The notes beneath the pieces are model-generated. The model ran no database searches. It worked only from the letters and a program-made list of their open reading frames with translations, and had not been told where the DNA came from. A DNA stretch of 64,000 nucleotides from Amphibalanus amphitrite (lineage: Eukaryota > Arthropoda > Thecostraca > Balanomorpha > Balanidae): positions 62,001-126,000 of the forward strand of contig NW_024881595.1 of the NCBI RefSeq assembly GCF_019059575.1. Reading direction: 5' to 3'. Positions 30,430 through 49,100 of the stretch are shown piece after piece. Each line of letters opens with the position of its first letter. Positions within the stretch are counted from its first letter, which is position 1. Both the position numbers and the translations under genes were made by a program.

Positions 30430-33170
30430 TCACTGCACCCGGCTACGGGGTGCGCTCCCTCGGGAGCAGCGGTGCCGCTCTAAGGGAGCAGCCCGCATGA
30501 GATAAAAGTTGCCTGTCCAGCCCGGAGGGGGCTGCGGCGTGGAGGAGAAGGATTTCCGTATCCTGAGGATAGAAGCACGGAACGGTGTATACCACAATTC
30601 ACTCGACCCGTTTGTAATGCGCATTCCAGCGCAGCCTGGTTGGCGTGCCGTCTGTTTTCCTAATTTCCTCTGGCCGTGTTTGGCCCAGCTGCGGCCGCGA
30701 GTATGCATTATCGATCGAACAGTGGTCCTCGGCACGAGACCTTGGCATAGCGACTACCAAACGACGGGCCACCGGCCGCCGGCAGCCCAACCCGACCGAC
30801 GGAATTCTCAGTTCTGTCCTGTGAAGCGGGCATGTGCCCTGTTGATAGTGACATCTAGCGTCTGGCTGGAGAAACTCCTGGCGAGTAGATTGGTCCCACG
30901 CGATGGGTAAATAATCCCTGAGGGAGTGGGAGAGACGATCGCACTGTTGCTGCTGCGGGGAGATAAACACATCTGTGCATGTCGATACTCTGTATTATTA
31001 CAGCTAATTTGTACATAAAACTAATGATTACAGCTCGGTGTCGGCCGTGCGCCGCCCGACGAATGGGCTCCGGCTGCGGCTGACGGGAGTGTGCCTTTGA
31101 CGGGCGGCGGTCGCGATGGTGTAACAAGGTCTTGAGACGATCAGACACCGTCCGGAGGACACTTGGCGGTTCGTCGATGGCTCCAGTTTGACTTACATGG
31201 CCGAGCGCTACGCACATGAACCATCTCTACAGCCAGCGACATCCCGTCGACCCCGCCCGCCCCGCCCACACGGTCCACCGATCACTACACAGCACTACAT
31301 TTCGCCGCAGGCGGCCGGCGCGCTCCCCGGCGTCCCATACAAAACAGCGTTTGGCACTGGTCAGACGGCTGACGGAGCTGCGTCTGAGGCCTTCCAGCTC
31401 GCGCCGGGCAGCTCTCTACAGCCGGAGCGTGCTGGATGGAGCCGGGCTCGACACCGAATGACGGACGCGACAGTTCGATGTCGGAGTCGCGTCCGACCGG
31501 CCTGGCAAGTCTTGGCTTTACGGGGAAGTCTAGATCCGGTGCTCGCTCTTTCTGGAATCGGCTGGGAGGACTCTGTGAGTCTCGGTCAGGGTTGGTTGGC
31601 TCTGTCTCAGCTGATATTGGCTCTGCCAGAACCGTACCGGTAGGTTCCGCCTGGTCCGAGCTGGCCAGTTCGTTCCAGGCCGGCCCGGAACCGGACCCAA
31701 CCGTTCCGGAACGGATACTGGCTTCTCCGGCTCCTTGAGAGACTGAGTTAACTCAAACCCATCCCGACCAGCCCAGCCGGACTCAACACAGCATGGCCCA
31801 GCGGATCGCAGTTTACCCCAAGGACAAACTTAGACCACGACTGGGCGCACCCTTCTGTCCGAGCATTTCCACAGAGTGTCGCTTTTTTCCTCCATTCCCG
31901 GTGTTTCATCGACATGTATCCGAATCTCGGCCTCCGTCTACTATCGGCCTAACGTCTTCTACCTACGCTTGGCAATGCGGCGCTACGCATCTAAGGCCGG
32001 GCTACGCCCCGCCCGCTACACAAAGGCTACGGCCGCATCTGGTTAGCGAGGCTTTTGCGGCACGGCGGTGGCGACTCAGGAACGGCGATGGAACTCTGGG
32101 ACTGGTCTGATGGATGGCGAACTGTCTGGACTGTCCTGGTGGGAGCCTCCACTGTCCTGGATTTTCCTGTCCGGAGGCGTCTATCTGGGGCCTGGGCTGT
32201 CTTGTGTGGAGAATGGCTGTCCCAGGCGGTCTTGGTGTCTGACGAACTGTCTGTCGTGAGCTATCTTTGTGCGAGAAACGGAGAGGAGAGGAGGGACCAG
32301 GGACTGAGATGTAGTATCTGGTTGCATGTCTAAATATGACTGTTTATTCCGCTGTTCAAAATATTGCAGGAAAGTTTATACGACCTTAGATTGGCACCAT
32401 CAATTTGTTTCGCAAGTTTTTGGATGCATGGTAGGTATTGTGAACAAAAGGAAAGATGCTTTTGACTTTTGGTGACTTTTTTGCCAGCAGTGGGCTTTCT
32501 GGATATTGCATATTCCTGCAGCCTCGCTCATTGTTCATGTTTTATACAAAGCCAGCTCGCTGCTGCAGCTGCCAACTGCTGCTATTCTTGTAACACACCC
32601 AACACGTGCCAAACAGCCAACCGTTAAGAAACCGGCCGTGCCTTTCTGTCTAACCGGTGGATGCTACTGCGGTTATGAGCTCTACGTCAAAATGTTTCTG
32701 CCTGCTCATAAAGTGTTCGGCGTTTGAAAATTGTACATGGAAGGGGCATGGGGTATTCACTATTCATAAAACATCCAAGTCTAAGCAACCGAAGAAGAAT
32801 TGGTTGTTAATTATTCAGAGGTTTTCTCTGCAGACATGGTGACCGGTATAGTCGGCCTCGGTGCCAGACCCATACGTCACTGGCTGGACGTCTGGGTCAC
32901 GTGGTGTCTGGCGTGAGTGGGAGTCTCGTCTGATTTTGCCGGCCGTTTCTGGAGTCGCGACTCGCGGTCTAGAGAATAACAACGTCGTCTGGGCGGTCCA
33001 TTGAAATCAACAGACACTGCGAACGGATGCTTTCTCTTCCGTTATTGCATCTCCATAAACAATCTGCCTCAATTTTCCACGGCCTCTCCTGGCTTCGTTG
33101 TAACTCCCTGATCTGCCACTTTTCCATTTTCATCTATTTAGGCGTTTCTGTAGGACTGCCCCGCCCCTCC
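30430..33170. other. GC-rich intergenic DNA without supported genes
   Basis: Several open frames of 60-150 codons exist on both strands, but none has a recognisable motif or a paired splice structure. GC-richness alone explains their length. An unannotated exon cannot be excluded. Confidence 0.4.
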
Positions 33171-33300
33171 AACCAACCCCCATCCAACCGGGTTGGGGGT
33201 TGGTTGGCTTCAACGCATCACCTCATAATCACCTCAACTGAAAAGCCACGATGCTTGTGGATGTTGTTGTATGTCTAAATAAATAAATCTAAATAAACCG
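33170..33300 (+). mobile_element. Possible retroelement 3' end
   Basis: An inverted repeat (CCAACCAACCCCCA ... TGGGGGTTGGTTGG type, about 33171-33210) is followed by GATGTTGTTGTATGTC and (TAAA)-like repeats. Hairpin plus short-repeat tail is the style of LINE/SINE 3' ends. No coding part found. Confidence 0.35.
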
Positions 33301-34799
33301 GACCAAACCGACCAAGATGCACCGCCCTCCCGGGGCGTGTCAGGTTGGGGCGACTCTATTGGATCGGGCTCCTGTTAGCTATGAAAATGCGTCGAGTCAA
33401 CGATTCAATTTCGGCGCAGCGAGGACCGTTGGAGGGACGGAGCGCCCGTATAGGACCATCAATTAGCGGGTGGGCGGCTGGACGCCAGTAGGTTTGTCAT
33501 CCTCCGTCAGTCGTCAGAACGTGCATTTTTTTCTGTCGTAGGTGGTCGTGTCCCGTTTAGCATATCACGTGTTTGCTTGCTCTGTCTTCATGAGCATTGT
33601 AAAATAGTCCCAATGGGTTGACTGGTCAAACATGATAATTTTTTTATATTACAAAAAAAAAAATCAAAGACAAAATTATGCTAGCAAAGAAATAGGGACA
33701 ACTTGACAGCGGTTTATGCAACGGAAAATCTAGAAAATTGAACTTGGTTGTTCTCAACAATAAGCCCGGCTCTGTATGACTTGCATGCTAGGCACATTTT
33801 TCACTGTTCAGTCGTTGGCTACTTGGCGTCAACCTTTAACAGTCCACGGTCCGCCGTCAGCCGTCAGCCGTCAGCCTTCAGCCCAGTCATCCGTTCAACT
33901 CGGGCTATTTGTTGGAGTGAGCTGCGGGAGGCCTCCAAGTTCGGATGGGCCGAGGTATAACGCCCAACGAGAGGCGGCTCGGCCAAGTTCGTGACTTTGG
34001 CGCTGCCGAGTTTCGTTGTTTGTAGCTGAGCAAGTGAGCCCCGTCACGCAGGCAGTCTTAGCGAGCGAGTGGTACGGTTAAAGACCGGAACGGCAAGCGC
34101 CGTGGGTGTCTGTCTAGAGGGGCTCAGGCTTCAGAGGGATGTGGTTAAAGGACGCTTGGTTCTTGGAAAAGTATTCAGTCCGTCCAAACGTCATCAATAT
34201 TAGGAGTAGCACTGTAACCAGTCGGTTCGAGTTTGGTGCCGAATGGGGGAGCCGCCCGAACTATATCATTTTAATTTGGCTGAAATGGGCCTGCAGTAGC
34301 TGACATAACTACAAACCACTGCACAGTGGGCGATCCGGCCGGTGTAGCCTCGCGAAACCTATCGGCATTCATAACATCCATGTTTTTGAAGCTAGAACCA
34401 CAATATTTAGGAGCAACCTTCTTGAATATCCAATGAGCATATGGTCTAAATAAGGACTATCTCTTTTAGGATTTGTGCTCTGTGGTGAGCTTGCAATTTG
34501 CCTAATTGCCGCTCGAATAACGCATGAATACTTTTGAGGGTATAGCGAAATTTATGACGATATGAGCTGGGTAGGACATTGAAATGGTGTGTACCTCCGT
34601 AGAAAATTGCTTCCAAACCAACTTTTTATTTAAACGATTATGTCCTACCAATTTATACATGTCATGAAACAGCGTAAATCTCGCCCGGCAAGGCCCCATT
34701 TCATAACGTGACCCAAGCAGCGGGTTTGGTTTTTGGTAAATAACTTCGCAAAAAATGGCCGCAGAACCACGATTTTGACATCGTCGTGTTCGCCTTGCT

Positions 34800-35450
34800 C
34801 AGGCGCGTCGAATGGTATACTTTTTGTTCAGGTGAGGCCACCGTAAGGTGTTGACCTCGAGTCAAGGTCAGGTCAGAGGTCTTCAAATCACGAAGTTGGT
34901 CAAAGGAGGTTATATCGCATATCATTCGATTCGGCAGGTCTTCCGGAGTCCATTGGTGACCTTGTCGACTCTCTAGCTCAATTTGATCGGGAGTTATTGA
35001 CGAAAAACTCGTATGACCCTAGTGACGTCATAAATGACGTCATGCAAGGTCAACAATGCAAAAATGCCGCATCAGATCTTGCAAGGAGTGCATGAAGTAA
35101 CGATTCCATGTACTTGAGACAATTGAATATCATTCCTGGCGCCAAAATAACAGTTTTCATATTTCCCCATTGATTTTTAGGTGAGGTCACGTGACGAACC
35201 TGACTTTATGTGACATTTAGGAAAAATCTGAGATATAAAAGTTGTAAGACCTCTAAAGGACAATAAGTCCTGCAAGTCTCACCTCCCTGTGAAAGTTACT
35301 CTGGCACTGAGAGCGTTGCAAGGTTGCGACATCTGAGGATCGTGCAGAGTTTAATTTATGACGTCATAGGTCAGTGACCTGACCTGACTTGAAAGTGCGG
35401 TTGGTGTCACAAGATTCGGCGTGCATCAAAGGTCAGGTATGCCAAGTTGA
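34800..35450. repeat. AGGTCA-rich block lacking hairpin ends
   Basis: Contains CAAGGTCAGGTCAGAGGTC, GTGAGGTCACGTGACG, two TGACGTCAT motifs and CAGTGACCTGACCTGACTTG. It resembles the interiors of the hairpin-ended family but has no TTAA/G-tract termini that I can see; it may be an old, end-deleted copy. Confidence 0.4.
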
Positions 35451-36449
35451 AGTTCTCTATTGCCTGGGTGTTTTGAGCTATCGCGAAAACACCCTTTGTG
35501 GCATTTACCACTTGTGCTCAAGTGCACCAAGCCTTGGCCAACCCTTAGAAGAAAAAGGTGTCTGGATGCCAGGGCTGCAAGTGGCTGCAAATTTTCACTG
35601 GCTCTCCTAATAGATAGTGTCTAAGTGCATGCGATACAGCATTATTTTCAGTTCATCCTCGTAAAACTTTTTTTGCTGGGCTTGGTTAATTCAGTGAACG
35701 TAATGTTCAGTGGTAGAAAAAAATATAAAAAGTTAACTTAATTATAAGACATTTTGAACTGATTTTGTCTACTTGCTTTCTATGGCGGAATCGTCTTAAC
35801 ATCTAAATTTCACTTTCCATGCAAAATGGATGCTCAACACCTAGCAATTTCATCGTTCCGCAAAATATTCAAAGAGCGTAAATATCGGCTGTGATTATGA
35901 AGTGTTACGGAACGCTGTCTTTAACGATACTTTTGTCGACGAAAAAATGTCTCCTGAGCCATGCAAATGCTTTAATCGTAATCTTTGATGAATTTTCTGT
36001 CGACTAGTATGCGTTGTTTCCCAATTTTCGGAAAACAGTGTCTTTGAAGTTTCGCGAGGCTAGACCGGCCCGATCGCCTACCGTGCACTGGTCCGTATGG
36101 AGTCTCATCCTACATGCGCGAGGTTTCGACGCATTCCATTTCATTTAATTACATAGCGAGGCGCGATAATTATGCTCGTTAGCTTTCCGAGCGTCTCTGC
36201 TCCTGCTGAGGTCGACTGGGCCGCGATAACGCTGCCTTTTGCTGGCACGGCAATCCGTGACTGTACTGCCGGGAGTCGTTAATGGTCCCACCGTCCTGAC
36301 CACTGCGCTGATGGTCAGCGTACTGCGTAGCCAACGTCGCTCGCCGCCCTCGTCCCGCCCACAGTAGCTCCAAATGGCAGACTTCCGCCGACCTTCGTCC
36401 TAGGCCCTATGCATATGTTCGGCCATCCATCGTCCACAATCCGCTGTTC

Positions 36450-36670
36450 ACCATCGCCCTACGCTCTTCAGCTTCCATCCTCCGCTCTCCGCTTTCCGTC
36501 CTCCGCCCCGTCCACCGCCCTCCGCCCTTCGCCCTCCGCCGTCCACTGTCCACCGTATTCCGGCTACCGTCCGTCCTCCGGTCTCCGCCATCAGTTCATC
36601 GCCTTCCGTCCTCCGTCTGCCTTCCTCCCTCCACCATCCGACCTCCGCCCTCCGTCCTCCGCCGCGCCCC
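36450..36670. repeat. Degenerate CCTCCGC/CCGTCC pyrimidine-rich repeat
   Basis: About 220 bases of T/C with regularly spaced G, repeating CCTCCGCCCT, CGTCCTCCG and similar. Strong strand asymmetry. Confidence 0.7.
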
Positions 36671-38284
36671 CGTAACTACCGCTGCGCCGGCTCGCCGAGC
36701 CCGCGTTCCATTGAGCACGATATATGTATAGGTATATCTGTCTACCTGCGCGCCACTAGCCCGCCTCGAACAAACAGCCTACGCACTATGGCCGCTCGGC
36801 ACGCTGCTGCTTATTGCTGGTGCCGCTGAGGGCTGCCGGGCCGACCGGCTGGGCTCTTGGGTCCTCCTTGGGGGCCCATTGGGTCCACTGGGTCCCTCTC
36901 GGCCCCGCTAGGCCGTCCTGGTGACTTCGTCGTCGTCGTCTGGCAGGAGTCGCTCTGTTTCGTCGTCATCGGCGAGGGGAGCGCGGCGACGGCCGACGCG
37001 ACGCACCGGCACCAGTCGACGCACCGGTGCCGCCGCCGACTTTATTGACCTGAGGGCACGGGTCGGGTCAGGGGTCAGATTGGTCTGGTGGAGGGCCGCG
37101 GCGGGGGCTCAAGGACACGTGAGTTGCGAATATAACGTAATAGGCCTATTAGGTCGGTTTAGAAGACGCTTGACTGTGTAATGTCGAAGTTACAAGATTG
37201 TCGACCCAACCTTTATAAACATAAAGCCGTAATACGCATTATAAACGACGCAGTGCGTGGCTAGGTTGTTCCAACCCTGAAAGGTTTGGGTTATTGGCCT
37301 TCAGTGTCAAAGGATGCTTGCGTTGAAGTGCAATTACCATCGATGTAATTGACTCCAATAATGATTCCAAGTACCATGTCTAATACACAGCGTTGTAGTT
37401 TAGCTAGCCTCCCTGTTCTACTCATCCTAGTAAAATCGCCTCGATCGACCTTGACCTGACGCTGTACAGACGGCCATTGTTTTGGATCGAGCCATGAGAA
37501 GACGGCTGAAGGCGGCCCGGTCACTTAGTGGAATTGTATCGCCGTTTCAGCGAGACCGCGCCGCGCCGGCATTGGCAGACGGCACGCGAGGCCACGGGCG
37601 TTGGCGTAGCGTCGGCTCTGTCTGTGAGCTCACAGGGCGGGGACGGGACGGGGCTGCCATCCGTGCCAGACAATTACGTGGACCGGCTACTACGAGGGAC
37701 TCTGTCGGTTAACCAGGAAGCGTCGTGAACCGTTTAGTGGGGACTGCACCCGGAGGGGTCTTTAGTTAGATAGCGTGCTCCACTGTGGCCGGTAAATAGT
37801 CCAGAGAAACTTGGCCGCCGATAAGGCAGATTGCAGTTGCTGGCAGGCGTCTGGCTCTTGGTAGCTATGGTGAGTTGCTACGCAAGCGTAGTGTATCAAG
37901 CAACGGAGGTGAATGAACTTAATCGTTTCGCAACGTGATGTTTCCTGAAAATGCCAAGGAAATTTTAGACGATATTGAAATTTTGTGACTTTTATCTCGA
38001 GAAAGGTCTAATAAAATGCTCACATTAGTTTTGTAGTTGTCGGAATCCCCATTTCCCGAAGATGTTGCCTCCGGGGACCTTCCTAGTGCTCATATCGCCA
38101 CCGTTTCCACGATATCCTGTGTTGGGAGCAGCGTTTTCGCCGAGCCGGCGGGAGCGGGCCCCCATTATCCGCAGCCAAAATTGGCGCCCTGCCGCGGCGA
38201 CTGAGCTGACCAAGCCGAATTGGTGCTGGCCGCGCTGGGCTAGGTCTGTTCCGTGTCCGTTCCACGTGGTGGGTGTGGTGGGTA

Positions 38285-38400
38285 GGGCTGCGGAGTCGGT
38301 GTCAAAGTCGATCGGAGTCGACAGTTAGCCTGGAGTCAGAACTGGAGTCGTAGTCGGAGTCAGAGGCGGAATCTATTTTGGAAGCCAGAGTCGAAGTGGG
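38285..38400. repeat. Degenerate (GGAGTC)n hexamer tract
   Basis: GGAGTC, AGAGTC and TGGAGTC units recur about ten times. Confidence 0.65.
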
Positions 38401-40134
38401 AACCACCAAAAATCCATCGACTCGGCAGTCCGGAGCCCTGGTGGTAGGAATATGATGAGACAGGCGTGGCGGTCGTGCTGAATGCGTATGGAGACCGTGC
38501 TCTGACTATTTTGTGGCCGGCCCGTGGTTCGGTCTGTTAGTACCGGTCAGTGGTATAGGGTGTAGTGAGACCGGCTTGACACTCGTGCCCTAGCTGTGCT
38601 CTGTTGGCGTTAGACCGTGCTCTCGCCGTATTCTAGCCGTGCTTTGGTCGTGGCCCAACGGGCCGGGGTCTGACTGAGCCCGGATCGTACCGAGGCCCGG
38701 GGTCGCGGCTCGGTGGCACGCCGGGACGCGGTCCGACTGACATATGAGGTCGATATCCCCTGACTTATTGCCGCCGCCGCCGGCTGGTGAACGATTTTCT
38801 CTGCGGCCGCCCGGGCCCGGGGCACTTGCCGCCATATATATGGCCGGTGGGGTGAAGGCTCAGCCGCCTGGGAGGTGGGCAACGCGGGTCACATATCGCT
38901 CTGGAGCGAACACGACCCGGGGTGCAGCTCGGTTAAGAGGTCGATGCAGCCCTGGAAGAGGCTACACGTCCAGTCGGGGAGAACCTCGGTCGGTTCCCCG
39001 TGTTGGGATACAGTTGGCTCTGTAAATGTGTTCGGTGCTTGTGGCCGAGCTGCGGACACTGCCCGACGACTGTGTTCAATGCTCGACAGTGAACTGCACT
39101 CAAGCTAACATCACCGTCAGCGGCTCTGTTCTACTCAGTGGTCTCGGCCCACAAACCGGGTTATGAGCGTCTGCCACCGTGCTGTGGGACATTCAACAAT
39201 TGAAATTCAGCCTGTCGAAACTGGCGGACCGTTAACCGCCCACAGCAGTGATCGCTAACCAGTGAGGAGGAAATATTTCGCCGGCATCACAATGACGGAA
39301 AAACAGTGAACTTTTGGTGGTGTTTTTCGCAGTCAATGCATCGGATTGAAAGCTGGTTCAGCTTGGTTTGACACCATTGCCAGGTTTTCGCTCAATGGCG
39401 TTCAATGACTCCCGTTCTTGGCTCTTTTGTTCCACTAAGAATGATTTTGTTCCACTAAGGTAGTCAATGAAACTTTTGTCGTGTAAAGAAGGGTAAAAAA
39501 GATATTATCGCAATTACGTGTTCTATGGAGCTGCTTTTCATATTTCCTATCTCATAATCGTCTGACTTACCTGCTGAATGTTCTGAGTATCTATATGACA
39601 AAAATTACATCCTGAATTCTTCATCTGATATGCAATATGCATGACATCAATATTACGCCATGATTTTGTCTTCACCACCAGACATTGCTTTGAATCACGG
39701 CGGTAGCTCCTTAAAAACTGAATATCTCCATTGAGCTGTCCGCGCCGCCGCAGTAAAACTGACGGGGCGGAAACTGTATCTACCCCGAGCACCGATCGGG
39801 CTTCACCCATCCAAGCTAATCTGCGGCCATCAGTGGGCTCGCATGAATAATGGACGAGACGAACCGCTGTGTTCGGGCAACCCCTGACATCTTACTCTGA
39901 ATGAACAGTATTGTTTGAGCTGCCTGGTCTATTTGTAGTTCAGCACACAACCCTGCGCGATTCTTGCAGCTTGATCGGTCTGAGGAATTGTGTCTCGCTC
40001 CGTTGGGTTTTTACAAAAGAAGCAGGATGTGAAAGTGCATTCTTTGATGTGTAATTGATATTGCATCTATCGAGATGTAATCGATGTAATTTGACCTGAA
40101 TTTTCAATGGTCGCATCCAGTGTGAAATCTGACC

Positions 40135-40610
40135 TTTTGCGACTCCATTGGTCTGACCTGACCCGAACCGACCTGACCCGCCGTGACCTGCTCTACCTCG
40201 CCGTGCTGGACTGACCTGACGGGCGCCGACTGGAACGAGGGTGCCGGGGAGCAGGGGTGGACCTGACCCTGACTTGACCTGACCTTGACTGACCTGCCGT
40301 GACCTGACCTGCCGTGACCTCGACTGACCTGACGGGCGCCGACTGGGAGGAGGGTGCCGGGGAGCAGGGGCAGACTTGACCCACCCTGACCTGCCGTGAC
40401 CTTGACTGACCTGACCCTGACCTGACCTGCTGTGACCCCGACTGACCTGACGGGCGCCGACTGGGACGAGGGTGCCGGGGAGCAGGGGCAGACCTTATCC
40501 ACCCTGACCTGCCCTGACCTTGACTGACCTGCGTTGACCTCGACTGACCTGACGGGCGCCGACTGGGACGAGGGTGCCGGGGAGCAGGGGCGGCTGGAAG
40601 ACTGCGGGGA
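40135..40610. repeat. Four-unit minisatellite with TGACCTGAC spacers
   Basis: A conserved block (GACTGACCTGACGGGCGCCG ... GGTGCCGGGGAGCAGGGG) starts at about 40209, 40321, 40439 and 40541, separated by variable TGACCTGAC-type pentamers. Unit length is 102-118 bp. One minus-strand frame (40104-40724) stays open through all units, translating to a repeat with CSPAPSSQSAPVRSVEVTAG; this is probably by chance. Confidence 0.85.
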
Positions 40611-40724
40611 CGGCTCACGGTGACTCTCCTTTATAGGAGGCAGGCGCCGGTCGGTCAGCATCACACTGGTCACCTGGAGGCACAGTATAAAGACGTCAGT
40701 CACATCATGCACACTCCAGAACAC

Positions 40725-46062
<5,338 letters not shown>

Positions 46063-46196
46063 CGGCGTTGATTGTGCCGTCTGCGCCGGAATATGCAGCA
46101 GTGGCGAGACGGCGAATGTGACACGTTTCTTGGACGAGACGCTGCTGGCTCCGGAGCGGAGGGAAGACTTACTGAGGCGGCTCGCCTGGCTGTCGG
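46063..46196 (-). CDS. RING gene coding exon 6 (KKRVTF exon)
   Basis: Acceptor GTTGTGTCAG, donor GTAAGT. ADSQASRLSKSSLRSGASSV then SSKKRVTFAVSPLLHIPAQT. RVTF preceded by Lys fits the RVxF protein-phosphatase-1 docking consensus. Ends phase 0, so another exon must follow. Confidence 0.78.
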
Positions 46197-49100
46197 CTGA
46201 CACAACTGCGTAGAAAACATAATAGAGAGTCAGACTGAATTGGTGGTACACTGCACATGCAGCTGACAAGTTTACATGGATACCTTACATGGGTATTTAA
46301 TCGGATCGCTTCAGATACATTGGACTATCCCGCAGAAAATCACTCCAAGAAGCCGACACAGTTGGAAGGACAAGCCTCCATGCCTTTCTACATGCCTAGA
46401 CACGCAAATAGTCTCTGCCACCAACATTTTGCACTTACAGCCCCTCAGCTCAGATACAGTCCTATATTTAGCGCTTTATTTGCTGACAATGACCGCTCCT
46501 GTCCCTGCGGCTGATGTAGCTGGTCGGCAGCGCGGGTCACTGGCCATCAGCGCCTGCCGTCCGTTCCGTCAGCTCTCTGAAGCTGCTGACAGGCCCACAA
46601 TAGCCGCCCCGGACAGGCCCCGCTGAATGGAGACAGAAAGTCCCGCACAGAGCACAGATATATCGCCGCACTCAATGAGGGAATCCTCGGAGAGGGGTTC
46701 TATATGTAACCGGTGGGATGCCCGGGGATGTGGAAATAGACGGGCTATACCCGTCTCAGAGTGAAGTTAAAGGATGTTGGGAGTTCCGGTCTTAGAAAGG
46801 ACGTGATAATGCCGAGGGATATTGCGCCGCTGTCAGCCGTGGAGGGCTAAATGAGGTAGTGACCTTTTCGTGGATTGAAATATCTTAGACATTAATGTTT
46901 TTGCCAAAAACTTCTTATAACTATCGAAAAGTAGCAAAAGAAGCACCTCACTTTGGGCGTGGAAAAGTAGTTAAGAGGTCTAGGTTTGAGATGAAACTCG
47001 TTAGGCATATTTGAGCGAAGTCTGCTGTCCTTACCTGAACAGCCTGATGAGACCGAGTAGAGCGAGGACGACGACGGCAGGTCCCAGTCGGGCGATGACG
47101 TCACGGATGACGTCATGGAGTACTGGGAGACGGAGAGCGGCAGACGCATGGCGTATGAGCAATTGAAGGTTTGTTTCAGCCGAATCACGCGCTCACGACA
47201 CAGCACACACCTGAAAACAGGATATCACAGTCCGTGGATATCGAAAAAAGATGTAACGCAAACATAGACAAACCTTCATACCGGTGACCAAAGATGGTTG
47301 ACCAGACACAATTTCGCATGACATCCGCTCCAATTACCCGTATTACAGATTCTTTACCGTGCATGACCTTCAGTTATTGCAAATTTCACAAATGTAATAT
47401 TAAAAGAGATTTGTGGAGTTGAGCCTGATAAATTGCTGTCCCCGCAATCCAATCCTTTCGAAACGGCTGCTCTGGTTGGGTATCCCTGCCGTTGCGCCGG
47501 TCACAGCCGAGTTTATGGCCGTCATCAGTCATCAGAGGCGACAGGAGCGCCTTGTCTCTGCCCCGGGCCGTCACCATGGCAACCAGAAGCTGCCACTCTC
47601 CATTGTGACGTCACCGCCACTAGAGCGCCGCGTAATTAATTAGGTAGATGTAATTGGACCATGATTAAATGCGGCTGTGCGGTGTACTGTGACAGATGGT
47701 GGTCAGATGGGAGAGGCGTGCCACCCCTCAGAGTGAGAGCCGGAACACGGGTGCACTGTCACGGGGACTCGACGGCTCGTGAGCGGAGCACGGAGCTCGG
47801 TGACATTGTGATGTCGGGTGGAACATGCGAGGGCTGCAGAGTGAATGATCAATCACCTGGGTGGATAGTTTTCTCGCGTGTAAAGGGGAAAGGTTAAGTA
47901 TGCGAGTTATTAGAAATAAATACGTCTGAATATTTGTTTCTGGATTTGAAATTACCCCTATCCAAGAAATTATCAGATTTGTTCAATTCAGTCCAATTCA
48001 AACCAATCCATCAGTTTAATTCAGTTCATCCAATTTCTTTCATTCAAATCATGCCAACAAATTTGATAATTTCTTGGATAAAGGAACAACTGCTCGATAA
48101 ACATCACCTTCAGACTGAGTGAATGGCCGCTTGCCTGAATTACCGACGACTGCCCACCTGCATGATAAGTCCTCGGACTGACCTGAGCGGCAGCGCCCGC
48201 TGTGCCACCGTCATCTGGATGGTCTTGATGAAGCACTTGCGGCAGACGACGCAGTGTCCGCAGGGGAAGGTCTGCATAGTCGCCTTGGAGCTGATGCACA
48301 CAACACACTGGAGAGAGAGCGGGATGAGTGTAAAAGAGAGTGAAAGAGCACAACAAATAGATGGAGAAGTCGCCTGTCGGCTACTTTAGGATTCAACAAC
48401 AAGACAAGAAAAGCAAGATACAAAAGATGTAAAGTATACATGTAGGTAAAGCGATGAGTGATGACAAGGACAGGGATATGTGTACTGCGATTTGAGAACA
48501 AAATAGCAGCATTTTGCTGAGTATTACCAAATGAAATACGAGTTCAGTTGCGACCAAAACGGCTCAACTCTTTCCGCCGCACCGCGCTGTACACTATTCG
48601 TGGTGGTGTTATGCGGCACAGCCTATCTTCAGGCGCGCACTGACCCTGCCATCTAGCGGTAGCTACGCAACCTACAGCGTTCCGTCCTAGCGTTCGCGTT
48701 GACAACATAGGCGGTTGTCTTCGGTGTCATTACTTCCAATTCGATTTATTTCTCACAGAGCAATAATGTATGCTGTAGCGTCAGAATTATAACGGAGTAT
48801 AACGGTTCATCCAACCCGATAAAAATAATTAATCCAACCCGATAACTCATTGTGTTCAATTTTGTCACTTCGTTCATCACTCACATGTTTCCTACAGGCA
48901 GTCTCGTCTTCTTCATCACCATCTTTCCAACAACGGCCATTCAGTATCTCTGACATGCCATCAGAGGCCACCATAGATAGCTCTCCCCTGTCCGGAGGCT
49001 AACGAAAGGGGACAGGCCGTCGCTCACACTGGGTGCCTCCCGTTGCTGGGGTACCACCCCTCTCTCGCTACAGCGTCGATGCCCAGCGTCGCCAGCGTCG

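Larger units (their letters stand above)
35451..40100. other. Intergenic DNA; low-complexity tracts, no supported gene
   Basis: AT-rich to about 36000, then GC-rich to 39100. Many open frames without homology. Two degenerate repeats are listed separately. Confidence 0.45.

Noticed and set aside
30509..31643. Several 100-150-codon frames on both strands
   Set aside because: High GC reduces stops; translations show no family features and mutually overlap.
40135..40610. CRISPR-like array
   Set aside because: Repeats are long, spacers are pentameric variants, and the genome is eukaryotic; it is a minisatellite.
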